A DNA stretch of 64,000 nucleotides from Craspedostauros australis (Eukaryota > Bacillariophyta > Bacillariophyceae > Mastogloiales > Achnanthaceae): NCBI GenBank assembly GCA_026770025.1, contig JAMXDE010000014.1, forward strand, positions 682,001 to 746,000. Direction: 5' to 3'. Numbering within the stretch: the stretch's first letter is position 1; each line of letters opens with the position of its first letter. The notes beneath the pieces were generated by a model. It made no database searches. It was not told the origin of the DNA and saw nothing but the letters and a program-made list of their open reading frames with translations. This document shows positions 11,493 through 24,724 of this stretch, one piece after another. Position numbers and translations under genes: made by a program.

Positions 11493-12239
11493 CCGTTTCG
11501 CTACCCTCTGTCCATTCTGGCTCTTTCCGTAAGTCGTGGCGTTAATACTCTCTATCCGTATGTACCGGTGCTCTCTGTCTCACTCATGAGAATAACATGG
11601 TGTATTTATAACAAATCAATACTACGAGTACTGAAGTACGTGCATGTCTGAGTGTGTGTGTCGGAACCTAAACCGCGTCCTCCTGTTCGTGTGACAGAGC
11701 GCCGCCCAATTCCAGAGACGAAAAGTCATGTGGTGGACTGCGCACACACACACACACGTACTCTCCGTGTGAACAATAGAAAACCTGCCTTGCCACTTCG
11801 TGTCCATGTGCTGTCTCGCTCTCTGGGGAACGCGCCGCTGCAGCAAGTTATAAATGGTATGTAAGCGATATGAAGGTCTCTCACCATGGTAGTCTGACGA
11901 GTATGGTACGAGCTACGACAGACAGCGAGATACCGAAGTGAACTCGTACTGTGCTCCATTGAGCAGAACACGACGAGCTACCAATACTCTGAAGTATTTT
12001 CAAATATGCGCATTCTATCATATGTTGAGTTGCAATGCCTGCGTGACGAAGTTGCGCCAGTGCCATTTTGCATCTGTTTTTGTGATTTGGGGTTGAGAGC
12101 TCCTCGAGTTCTGAGCGGGAGAATGAATGTCATTGTTGGACTCGTAGATGTCATCGCCGGTGATGCAGTGGCTGTTGTTGCTGTTCCTGCTGCTTCTGCT
12201 GCCATCGCCATTGTCCATGCAGCTGTTTTTGCGTTTTGC
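11493..12239. other. Convergent 3' spacer, LRR gene and DUS3
   Basis: About 750 bases between two gene ends. It contains a (CA)n run near 11741-11756 and the motif TATGGTACGAGCTACG at 11902-11917, which recurs near 27568. No gene recognised. Confidence 0.6.
11902..11917. repeat. Dispersed 16-mer, copy 1
   Basis: TATGGTACGAGCTACG; it matches 27568-27583 at 15 of 16 bases. Both copies are in non-coding DNA. Confidence 0.6.
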
Positions 12240-13813
12240 TCACGCATACCCTCTGGCCTTGTGTTTGGGCTCGAAGAGAAAGTTGTCAGGTACCTTACCG
12301 AGCAGCATCTCGGAGATCTTGACCCAGTCGCCACTGTAATCCGACATGAACAAGGTCTCGAGGTCATTGCGACCGCGCAGGTGCTTCGGTGGCCGTTGGT
12401 TCATCTGCTGAGGCGGGGCCTCGAGTAAGCCGACAGGGACGTAACGATGCAGGAATGACAGCCACTCCAACAGGAAGCGACGTGCCGTGTTCACCCCCTG
12501 CTGGTCTGATCCCCAGTGCTCCAATCCGAATCTCACAAAGTCTCTCAGCATGTCCAAGCGCTCCGATGCGGAGATGTCCCAATGACGACGTTCCTTGATC
12601 TCGGTCGGCAGCCATGGCTTGATGAGGGCGCCGCGTGCCAGCATGGCGGTCGCGTTGATGCCTTCCCGAGCGACCTTTTCCTCGTAATCCGAGTAGGAGA
12701 AGATGTCACCATTTCCAATAATCGGTATCTTCGGATGATCCGGTGAGAGGCTCGCCGCGACCTTCGCCACGTAATCCCAGTTGGCCTCCTTCGTGTATCG
12801 CTGCAGTCTGGAACGTCCATGTACCTGCCATGCGACACATGCGACAGAAAGGATGGGATAACATGAAACAGAGCATCGTTTGGATGGCATGGCGATACAG
12901 CCACGCGCATTGAAATATGACGAGACCGATCAATCGATGTTGGTCATGGTGATGGCGATGAGTGATGTTGGAATTCATGAGAACAGAATGAGAGATCGAG
13001 TTGCTTCATGCCAAGTAACGTGGAGTGGCAGGACATTTCATGACACTTCCCAAGTCACAGCGGTGCGCTATCATCATATAAAGGAAACGAGCAGACGGCG
13101 GACAGCAGACGGCGGACAGCAAGAACAACACCAAAACCAAAACGCAGCGTTGCACTCACCATGATGGCTCCGATGTTGCCGTAACCCCAGCTCTGGATCT
13201 TGGGGACGAGGTCATGAGCGAATGGCTTGGCCATGTCCCAGCCGGCTCTCATCTTGATGGTGACTGGACAGGTGAGGGTGTTGCAAATCCCCTCCAACGC
13301 ACCCTTGAGCTTCTTGTCACGCATCATGAGGGCCGCACCGGCGCCCTTGTTGCAGATCAGGTCGATGGGACAACCGAGGTTGAGATCGACGAAGTCGACG
13401 TCGATGTACTTCTCGATCAGTTCCGAGGCTCTGGTGAATTGATCCGGATGAGCGGCGGCGAGCTGAATGCCGAACACATCCTCATCCCTGTGACGCTTCA
13501 GCAGTGCCCATTCGGATGGCTTGCCCTCGAGTATGCAGGTCGCGAGCGCCATCTCGCCGCACGTGATATCAGCCTGGAACTTCTTCATGATGCGTCGGAA
13601 TGGGAGGTTGCCGACCGTGGTGAGCGGCGCGACGTACACCTTGTTGGAAAAATCAATGATCTTTCTGGTTTTTAGTTCGACGGGAGTTGTGGAATCCGAT
13701 GCTGTGTTTTCAGGAGCTGGTGCTGCCGCTGTCGTTCTTGAAATGTCGCCTTCCTTCTTGACAACAGCGGCAGTGGCATCCGAAGCAGGAGCAGGAACTT
13801 CATCTTTGGGCTT

Positions 13814-13853
<40 letters not shown>

Positions 13854-14599
13854 ATCGACTTGTCTGAATGACGCTTGCATTTGAATGGATAGGTCTTCTT
13901 TCGCAACTGCGATTGGACGTCCTTTGGCAGGAGACTGGCGGTGGGGTCCGGAAGTGGGACGTTGGCGTTGACACCAGAATTAGCATTTTCGCCAGCATCT
14001 TCCTCCTTGAACTTTGTGATGTTGTCTCCTGTCGCCATGTTGATGTGAGACGATCCAAAGCGGCACATGGCACCGTAGATGCAGAACCCGAACGAGTTGT
14101 AATTGGGGCAGCCACCTTCCATGGGCAGATCGGGAGGACGTTTGGCCATGTAGGCCTTGATGTCGTGCGAGTACTTGCAATTCTCGGCGAAAGGACACTT
14201 CAATCCCCGAACGGTCGCCAGGCAGAGCTTGTCGGCATCATGGACCTTATCATCACGAGGGCGCTTCTTCTTTTTGTTCTTCTTGTTTCTGCCTCTCCTG
14301 TTGTCTCTGCTGTCTCTGCTATCTCTGCTATCCCTATTGTCTCTGCTGTCCCTGTTGTTTCTCGAATCCGTGCTTTCCTCCGTGACAGGCATCAGAGTAT
14401 CCGACCGTTGAGATAGAACGAACTCTGTCTTGACCTTGAGGGAATACTTGTCGTTCCAATCCGGCGATCTCGCTTTGCCATTCCCATCTCCATTGCCAGC
14501 ACCGCCGTTGCTGGGTGCAGCAGCAGCAGCAGCAGCCGTCGCTGGTGTTGGAGCCGGTGTGGCGGGTTTGCTCTGTTCCTTCACTTCCGCTTCACTCAT
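12240..14599 (-). CDS. DUS3: tRNA-dihydrouridine(47) synthase, Dus3-like
   Basis: Two exons read leftward: 14599-13160 and 12824-12240, phase 0, with a 335-nt GTGAGT...CAG intron; product 674 aa. I start at MSEAEVKEQ; one in-frame ATG-like extension upstream exists but is not needed. Two CCCH zinc fingers lie at about residues 125-185 (C-x8-C-x5-C-x3-H, then C-x8-C-x5-C-x5-H, a longer last spacing). The FMN-dependent TIM barrel starts near residue 310 with VYVAPLTTVGNLPFRR. It carries DLNLGCPIDLICNKGAG with the catalytic Cys, and VTIKMRAGW; VHGRSRLQRYTK begins exon 2. Dus3 reduces U47 in the variable loop of tRNAs with NADPH and can act on mRNA. Between fingers and barrel is a poly-Gln run, and before the fingers an Arg-Asp-Ser/Asn repeat. 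It is divergent from the LETM1-like gene. Confidence 0.93.
13814..13847. repeat. CTG/CAG triplet run inside DUS3
   Basis: About eleven CTG units on the plus strand, read as poly-Gln in the Dus3 protein between its zinc fingers and catalytic domain. Confidence 0.9.
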
Positions 14600-15606
14600 C
14601 TCCAAATTCTCAAGCGATCGATCGTTTACGCGTAGTTGGTTGAGTGCACGTCGTCGTGGGAGTCGTCGGCAGCAGTCTCGCAATTGTATGATCCTCTTGA
14701 CGGAATAGGTGGGATGGTGTCCATGGCAGAGATACAGAGAAGACGGAGAGATCCCTTTGTTGGACGGGGTGCGCCGCATCGAGCTGATGCCTTCTCTCTG
14801 CCTACGCCACTTTCTTGATGTGATGGGATCTTTGCGTTCTGATTTTTCGCTCGTCTTTTCGCGTTTTTGGATTCTCGTCTTTTTGGATGGATGTCATGGA
14901 TATGATCGCGTTGGTCGAGTATTGCCTGCCACTAGTTCACGTTTCTCCTTGACTGATTCGAGTATATGTATCCACCAATCAAAACGTTTCGAGGATGTTG
15001 TTCTGTTTGGTTGGAGAAAAAGTGGCGAGGAAGGAAGCCTTGGAGATGACGTTGTGGTTGGTCGGCTTGTTCGAAACCGGAAGATGTGTCGCGACGATGT
15101 CGTTCGCATCGTGGTTGGTGCCACGTGATACCTCATGAATGTGATTGACCAACGTGCAACAAGACGGTGACATGCGCAGAACACGAGCGGAGAGGAAGTT
15201 CCTGCCGATCGCGCCAACGACTCTCTCTCTCTTTTTCTTCGTTGTGCTTTCTTGACATCTTTGGCTCGACATCACGGTTCAACATTCATGTACTCGGCTC
15301 TGCGTCGTCTTTCGGCAATACTGTACGACTACGACTACGAAGCGCACCAGAGAGTACTTGTGTGTTGAGGCTCCCTCTGTCTTTTGCGCTGAATGGGATC
15401 GAATTGGAATTTGTTCTACCATCCTCCTTCATTCCGTCATTCGTTCCTTCCCTCTCTTCTTGCTTTGTTGATTCATTTGCACATTGGAATTCAGTCGATT
15501 TCTCTTGCATTCTTTTGCACCTGCATCCGATCTGAGCTTCTGCGAGAGGACCCTTTCAGGTGCCGAGCAATACATACAAGGGCAGGAACAAAGAAAGAAC
15601 AACAAC
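14600..15606. promoter_or_regulatory. Divergent spacer, DUS3 and LETM1-like gene
   Basis: About 1 kb between divergent start codons. No conserved gene seen. A pyrimidine-rich run (CTCTCTCTCTTTTTC) lies near 15223-15239. Confidence 0.5.
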
Positions 15607-18578
15607 ATGAAGTGGGCATCCGCAGCAGCGTCGGTGCTGCCGGTGATCTTTGCCGCTTGCATGATCCAGGATGGCGTGAATGGCCTGGTGGCACCAACTT
15701 ACGTGCGTTCCACAGTGCGTTCCGCCGTGGGAACATCATGTGTGGTATCGACATCTCATCAACAAAGAGCAGGCGGCATCTACACTCACTGCCCAAACCG
15801 CCAGTTCCTTTCGGCACTGCATATCTCAGGATCGGCCACATCGGTGTCGGATGCAGTCTCCTCCGATGATGGTGACGATGATGGCGATATCAACGGTGGT
15901 GCTGGTAGTAGTAGCAACAATGTTGACACCAAAGCCAAAGTCAATGGCTCCGCCCCTGCCCTCACCAAAGAGCAACCGCAGCCAGAGCCGCAGCCACAAC
16001 AGACACAGACGAAATCGCCAACAGCAGAGGTCAGCCGCTTCCGAAGGCTGAAAGACTACATGTGGATCCGCGAGACGTTGGAGGACCTCACGGCGGCAGA
16101 ATTTGCATGTTCTGTGGAAGCCATGGATTCATCCTCATCTTCAGTTTCGGGATCATCATCTTCCACAGAAGCATCAGCGGATTCTTCCAACGGAGAGCAA
16201 CGAGAAAAGAACAGGCAACGAAGGAAGCGGGCAGTCGATTATGAAAAGCTCGTGGGAATACTCGATGGGAGGATCGTCGACATGGTGGGAGGCCAATCCC
16301 TCAAGCCAAAGCCAGGGGATCAGCCGGTTCTGCTGGACAACTGCGGGATGGGTCGGGTGGTCTACGACATCGAGCAAAGGCAGCGGCTCCTCGAGTGAGT
16401 TTCATCGTGCTTGCATCCGTCAGTGTTCACATCAACTTCATTGCACTTGCGACTGTAGAGAGAGAGAGAGAGAGTACTCTACAATACTGCGCTGCTGTTG
16501 CTGCTAATTCATCCTCACTTTTTCAGCTCTTCCTATCATGTCGCTGCGTCACATCTCTCACATCCAACAAATTCAATCTCATTATTCTCTACCCGCAATA
16601 TCTACGGTACACCTATGGTACAATGACGCACCATCTCACCACCATCATTGATTGCAAATTCGTCCGGATACTGACAGCCGAATCACCGTGACGAAGAATG
16701 CGCTCAACCACAGCATCAAGCGCAATAACATGGAAATCGATGCAGAATCGGATACGTCGGCATCATCCTTCGAGCTCAAGCTTCCGGAAATACCAGGCAT
16801 TCGGGTAGAAATACCGAAGGCAGAGGCCCCCAATGCCGCGGCAGCGGGACCCAAGCTCTACGTCCGCGACGACGGCACGGTCGACTGGGAGGGCGCGTTG
16901 CAGGACAGGGAGGCGTTGAAGATGTTGGGCGGTGCAGTTTGGCAACGGATCAACGGCAGAACACCGAAGTCCATCGAGGACGACGAAAACAACAAGCAGG
17001 AGAAGAAGGGAGGCAAGCGGTCGGAGGAAAAGCCTCCTACCGTCACGGCCAAGATTCAGGATACGCCAGAGATCATCGCGGGGCGGGAGGAATTGACGCG
17101 GCTCACGGAGCAGCTACGTACCATGCAGCGGGAACACACAGCGCTTCTCAGCAGCGGGATCCGCACAGGCCAGGCGGTCGCGAATGTCAAGATGGCCTCG
17201 CTGGACCCCGCTCTGCGCAACCGCATCCGAGAGTCGGCGCTGGTCTTGGAGCAGATGGAGCAAAGCGTTTCCTTCCAAACACTCGTGTACGAGCTGGAGA
17301 GGATTTACGCCTACCTTGTCACAGAATTGGGCAACCCAGAATCCACTGGATACGTCCCACTGCAGGATCGTTTGAACGTTGCGGAGTTCGGCCTGCTGGA
17401 ATCGCAGGTGGAGAGCTTCCACAAGGAACTGGAACGCAAGAGTTCCATCGACGAGGACATACTGGCCGTCGTCATGGAGCAGCTCACGGACTTCAAGCGC
17501 CGACTGGGGATCGACTACTACGTAACCGGATTGACGTTCGACAGGGAAGCCATCGCGCTGTGGCTCAACGACATTGTCACCCAAACCAAGAACGGTGTCG
17601 GCTTTTACATCAAGGGATGCCAGCTGTTTTGGGATGACATTGTGTACAGTCTGGGTCTGATCGCCCGCGCCGCACAAGGATACACGCTGAAACCGCGTGA
17701 AGTGCAAACCATTCGGTGAGTGGGTGTGTATGGAGTACTGTACCCTACATGCATTTGAGATGTCAATGAATGTGTGTGTGTGTGTGTATGTGCGTATGTG
17801 CGTGTACAAGCTCTACTATGTATATATCGATTGCCAATGGTCTCATTGAATATCTCACACTGACTCAATTCATGCTCTGTGTTTCCATTCTTCATTCATC
17901 CAATGCATTCATACACTCATTCGTGCGATCGCTCACCCAATCCTACATATTCCTGCACAAACATAAACCGCAGGCGAACGTTCAAGGATATCATCACATT
18001 TATTCCGGTGGTGATCATCTTGATCATCCCATTGTCGCCTGTTGGGCACGTGCTCGTGTTTGGTGCCATCCAGCGGGTCTTCCCCGAGTTCTTCCCAAGC
18101 TGCTTCACGGAGCAAAGGCAGAACCTCCTCAAGCTGTACGAGACGACGGAATTTTCAGAGTTTACGATCAACGAGACCTGGCAGGTACGAGAATGCACTC
18201 TCTATTCGTCTGAGAATGGTGATTGTTTTGTCGACGTGGTCGCCGTTGCCGTTGTTTATGACCTCTCTTGTTTGCTGGTTCCGTGCATCATGCTACATGA
18301 TTGAAAACAGCTTTCATACACCAACGCCTGCACTCACTCATGTCCAACGATCTGCTTCTCATCGTGTATCCACACATATCCAACCGTCACACAATACAAT
18401 GCAACGTTATGCAACGCAATGCCGAATGAATCGACTCCCACATCGACAGGAGAAGATCATACGGATATTCGAGGCCATCGGCTTCTTCTTGGTGAGCAAG
18501 TCTAAATCATTCTACAGCCAGCTGACAGGGCCGAGCGACGCTGCAGACTCGGATGAACAATCGAAGACGAAGCAATAA
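15607..18578 (+). CDS. Plastid LETM1-like membrane protein
   Basis: Four exons: 15607-16394, 16678-17715, 17974-18184, 18450-18578, with phases 2, 2 and 0 matching across all joins; product 721 aa. The N-terminus [20 protein letters not shown] is a signal peptide, followed by [13 protein letters not shown], a transit-like Thr/Arg/Ser-rich region. A long acidic and Ser-rich linker follows, then a helical domain (about residues 265-605) of the kind found N-terminal to plastid LETM1-like proteins. The signature is at exons 2-3: [20 protein letters not shown] and one hydrophobic helix (about residues 617-640), then [17 protein letters not shown], matching LETM1 family proteins. Mitochondrial LETM1 is tied to K+/H+ exchange; plastid relatives are poorly studied but are thought to affect envelope or thylakoid ion balance. 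The ribosome-binding C-terminal domain of true LETM1 is absent. Confidence 0.8.
16455..16487. repeat. GA run plus AGTACTCTACAAT, copy 1
   Basis: A GAGAGA run followed by AGTACTCTACAATAC in intron 1 of the LETM1-like gene. A near-identical block is at 24578-24608. Confidence 0.75.
17771..17786. repeat. (TG)n microsatellite
   Basis: Eight TG units in intron 2 of the LETM1-like gene, followed by imperfect TATGTGCG units. Confidence 0.9.
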
Positions 18579-19025
18579 CATCACCTGTCCATCTTACTCG
18601 TGCATGGCAACGGTTTGATTAAGTTGGATGGACGCGGAAGTGCCAACGCAAGGAGACCTCACACACGGCGAGTCCAGTCCAACCCAACTAATCTATCTTC
18701 CGAGTGGCAACATTGCTGGCAAGCTGGCCACAGCAGAACAAACGAAAACGAATGCTACGTTGACGTTTCGCGCAGTCCAGCAAAGTATGGGGACAGTGCC
18801 GCAGAGTATCGTGCACTGTGCTCGCACCATACGCGCTTCGACCAGCTGACATTAATCAAACTCCAATTCGCCACACTCCATTAGTATAGTATCATTTAGC
18901 TCTGCCTACCAACCGCAGTCAAGGATATCTTCGTCTCAAGCAAGAAATTAGCGCACTTGTGCATGTTGCGAATGCTCCTCTACTCAGGTACACCAATTAC
19001 AGAATACTACTCGTCTGCTCGTAGC
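18579..19025. other. Convergent 3' spacer
   Basis: About 450 bases between the LETM1-like gene and the lumenal-protein gene. Nothing recognised. Confidence 0.6.
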
Positions 19026-19718
19026 TCACTTGAGCTCGAGGATGTCGATGGCAGTCTCAAGACTCTCCTTGGCAACGATGACGTTCTTCCTCGCGCGTTC
19101 GATGAAGAGCTGCACGCGGTCCTTGCCACCACCTGGATTGGCCTCACCCCAGCTCGAAATGAAGGCCATTCCGTTGGCCGCCTCAGCATTCTCCGTGTAT
19201 CTCTCCACCGCATCGATGTACTCTCCATCGCGCGCGGCTGGGGCCACGGCGTACAAGCGCATCATCGTCTTGTCGGCCTTGAACAAGGGATCCGTAGTCG
19301 CCTTGAATCCCATGTACTCCATGACCTTGATAGGGGTGCGCTCGCAGCGCCTCTCGAGACTGTCGCCGCCGATGGCGCAGACCGTCGTCTCCTTCTCCCA
19401 ATTGTCGAGGAGGTAGACGAGACGGTCATACCCCTTGAGGATGTTGGCCTTGTCGATGGTTTCCTGTGACTGCTTGGCGGCCGCAGCAGCTGGAATTGGC
19501 GATGCGACGAGGCAGGCCGTGATGCCCGTGAGCAGGACGTCTCTGCGCGATTGCGACGCGGGAACGGCCATGAGGCGTTGTGTTGCTTTTGCTGTCGTCG
19601 TCGTCGTCGTCGTTGTTGTGGTTGTTCTGGGAGGCGTGGAAAATGCAGTTGTGAGCTGCGTCGTGGCAGCGCACAGGCACATCATGGCCAAATAGCGGGC
19701 GATCTGCGTCTTCATCAT
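19026..19718 (-). CDS. Conserved algal thylakoid-lumen protein (function unknown)
   Basis: Single exon, 230 aa (a second ATG follows directly). The N-terminus is tripartite. First a signal peptide MKTQIARYLAMMCLCAATT ending at TTAFST, then a transit-like stretch containing a run of eleven Thr. Last comes a twin-arginine motif SRRDVLLTGITACLV with a lumenal cleavage context PAAAAA, which predicts Tat export into the thylakoid lumen. The mature ~150 aa are mostly helical: ILKGYDRLVYLLDNWEKETT, a two-Cys segment, TPIKVMEYMGFKATTDPLFK, and MAFISSWGEANPGGGKDRV. I recognise this as a conserved algal family without an established function. Its size and helical make-up resemble PsbQ/Psb31-type extrinsic photosystem II subunits, but I see no specific motif linking them. 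Both Cys could form a lumenal disulfide. Confidence 0.8.
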   Translation of the reverse strand: MMKTQIARYLAMMCLCAATTQLTTAFSTPPRTTTTTTTTTTTAKATQRLMAVPASQSRRDVLLTGITACLVASPIPAAAAAKQSQETIDKANILKGYDRLVYLLDNWEKETTVCAIGGDSLERRCERTPIKVMEYMGFKATTDPLFKADKTMMRLYAVAPAARDGEYIDAVERYTENAEAANGMAFISSWGEANPGGGKDRVQLFIERARKNVIVAKESLETAIDILELK

Positions 19719-20409
19719 GTGTAATCTTCAATGATCGCGTTTGTTTGCTTGTGTCCAAGCTTTGTGGAGTGACCGCGCCTTCGTGTGATGGTGTCTCAAC
19801 TATTCTATTATCTAATAGTATGGTACTGTAGATCGTGCAATGCAGGTTGTTGTGATGGATGAAACGACGTGCGTGTTTTGTCGATTTCCGAGAAAGCGGT
19901 TCTTCGTTGCGAGCACCAACACGAAAGATTGCGCAAAAGGTTCATCAAAGTGATGTCAGCAACGTCATCGTCCACGAAACGAACACATCATGAAACATGA
20001 GAATGAAAACAGCAGCATGAACGTGAACAGACGAGCATCGCATCGCTGCAACTGCCTACCTATGGATGCGTCGAGATTATCCTGAATACTGTATTGGTAT
20101 GAGTACAGCAGATCGCTTTCTCACACACAAGAGTTATACTCTCCTCTACTCTGCTCTATCGCAGAGCACAACTTCCGAGGATTCAGCGAAGCAGATTGGA
20201 GAAATCATTGAGTCAAGTTCTGCTATCAGTTCGATTGGAGCACGATGGTTGGTCACGCATCCGTTTATTCACGTACTTCGGCTCATCAGCCAGTCCAACG
20301 ATTGACCTGTTGATGAGATGCTGACATGGGTTCGGGCGACTGCTGCAGGACACTTTTTTCGCATTCCGAATGTTTGATATCGTGGACATATCTGTACGGA
20401 AGTTTAGAT
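19719..20409. other. Spacer between lumenal-protein promoter and ATP2 3' end
   Basis: About 690 bases, both flanking genes on the minus strand. It should hold the lumenal-protein promoter and the ATP2 3' UTR. No gene recognised. Confidence 0.6.
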
Positions 20410-22729
<2,320 letters not shown>

Positions 22730-23443
22730 GGTGGAATTGCTTTGTGGACAGTGCCGATGTGTGCACTTGCGCTGCTTTGCGTCGTTTTGCGTAGCGTCGT
22801 GCCGTTCGCGCTCTTTCGCTGCGTTGCGTTGTTTCCTTACGAGATCGAGGAGGCGGGTGCTGCACGGCTCGTTGTCGGCCGTTGTTTTCGTGGTGGGCTG
22901 TGATGATGACGACGGCAACAAGCGCGGTTTTCGCGGTACACAATTGAACGCAGATTTCCTACGGGGAACAGGATGTGGTGGTGGATGCATTCCTATTGGT
23001 CGAGCATCCTCGCCCAAATCCGAGGTCATCGGTGCCTCGCACCACAAACACACGCGCATTGCCGAACAGGCACGCGAACGATGGCTCGTCCGACCTCTTC
23101 GACTTTGTGGCCAGTATGATCCTTTGGATTTGGTCGAAGGGATCGTCGCAACCGCCAACAAACACCAGAACGGGCAGCAGCGGCAAGAGGACAAAGAGGA
23201 TCAACACGAAACTGCCATCGTCATCACCGCCAACAAGACCACACGCAACAGCAAGAAACCAAGCGCCGACAAGACGACAATCGCATCGACCTTGGTGTCC
23301 CGCCCTCTCCTTTTGTCTCTGCCCCTCTGTTGCTTTGCTGGTTTGCTGCTTCCCTGCCTTCCCCGATCCTCCACCAAGACCGGCAACCAACAGCCAAGTA
23401 CACCAACCCAAACAGAGCGCAGCGCAGAGGCACATTTGCAACC
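22730..23443. promoter_or_regulatory. Bidirectional promoter region, ATP2 and ATP16
   Basis: 714 bases separate the start codons of the F1 beta and F1 delta genes, so both promoters and 5' UTRs lie here. The right third is rich in AACAAG/CCAACAA-type sequence. Many short ORFs exist on both strands but none looks coding. Confidence 0.7.
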
Positions 23444-24402
23444 ATGATGAACACCATGCTTTCCAGATCCTTCCGCAAGGTCGCCCAGCGGGCCGTCGCC
23501 TCCCGCACGTTCGCGACCGAGGCATCCACGGAGGCCGCCACCTCCGTCACGCTCAACTTCAGCGTGCCACACCAGGCCATCTACGACGGAGCCTCCGTCT
23601 TCCAGGTCATCATCCCTGGTGTGGAGGGAGAGTACGGTGTCACCCCCAACCACGTCCCATACGTCGCACAGCTCAAGCCAGGCGTCGTCCAGGTCATCCA
23701 CGACGAAGGCAGCGCCGCCGATTCCGAAAAGTACTTCATCCCAGGAGGCTACGCAATGACACATGCCAATTCCGTCACTGTAAGTCTGCTCGCGTTGGAC
23801 TGCATCGCGTAGCATCGCATCGTACGGAATCCATCCGTTGACTGGCATTAGCCATCATCAGTGCCGTCTGCCACGTTCCTGGATTGTTGGAGGCATCTGT
23901 CATTGGCAGCATCTGACTGAATCTTGCCTTGGCTTGTCAGTTCCGTAGCAAACACGCGAGATCATCATTCCTTCCTTCTTTCCTTCCAAAGCAGTGCTCC
24001 CATGGTGCAACACTGCAGAGCAGCAATCTTTGTCCGATGATTCGTCCATCGCACATGCCGTGACATGACATGCACCTTCTCACATCTTCATCACATGTTC
24101 CACTCATTTCGTCCCTTGCATCCATCCATGCACGCGTTTGTGCTCAACGCGTCCAACATCATCTTGCCACACATCATGACCAACTCCCTCGTTCGTACGG
24201 CCATGTCCTCTTTCAGGATGTTATCTGCCCAGAGGCTGTCAAGGTTGACGACCTCGATTCTGCCGTCGTCTCTTCGCAATTCGAAGCCGCCAAGTCCGCC
24301 TTTGCATCTGCCTCCGAGGGAACCATCGAGAAGGCCGAGGCCCAGATCGACATGGACGTCAACCGAGCAATGGGTGCCGCCATCGGCCTCAACCTTGCCT
24401 AA
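23444..24402 (+). CDS. ATP16: Mitochondrial F1-ATPase subunit delta (bacterial epsilon type)
   Basis: Two exons, 23444-23779 and 24217-24402, phase 0, with a 437-nt GTAAGT...CAG intron; product 173 aa. The N-terminus MMNTMLSRSFRKVAQRAVASRTFA is a clear mitochondrial presequence with an R-T-F-A cleavage context. The beta-sandwich domain (about residues 35-120) shows LNFSVPHQAIYDGASVFQVIIPGVEGEYGV, the family pattern, with PNHVPYVAQLKPGV. The C-terminal helical hairpin (about 135-173) is Ala/Glu-rich. The subunit sits in the F1 central stalk with gamma and couples rotation to catalysis. The gene is divergent from ATP2, whose product it contacts in the same complex. Confidence 0.93.
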
Positions 24403-24724
24403 ATGCCACCTGTATCCTGTCTGCTTCCCTCCATTCGAACACGATGAATTGATTCAGGAAGTAGAAAGCAATATAGTATACTCTAGTATTCTAGTGCAGC
24501 AATGTAGTACGATACAATACGAGCCACTATACCATACCATACAGTTCTTGAGGGAGTACACCATGATGCAACCGATGTAGATAGAGAGAGAGAGAGTACT
24601 TTACAATCCTACACAGCGTCGCGCCACGCAGTTTGCTCAAATGGAGAGAAATGGGGAGAGGCTATCCTCGTATCAATGGCGCCTCCCTATGTTTGCAACC
24701 ACACTCGTTGGTGCAACACGCATC
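24403..24724. other. Convergent 3' spacer, ATP16 and ATG16
   Basis: About 320 bases holding two 3' UTRs. It contains the GA-run/AGTACTTTACAAT block at 24578-24608 shared with an intron near 16.5 kb. Confidence 0.6.
24578..24608. repeat. GA run plus AGTACTTTACAAT, copy 2
   Basis: Matches 16455-16487 across the GA run and the following AGTACTyTACAAT. Confidence 0.75.
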
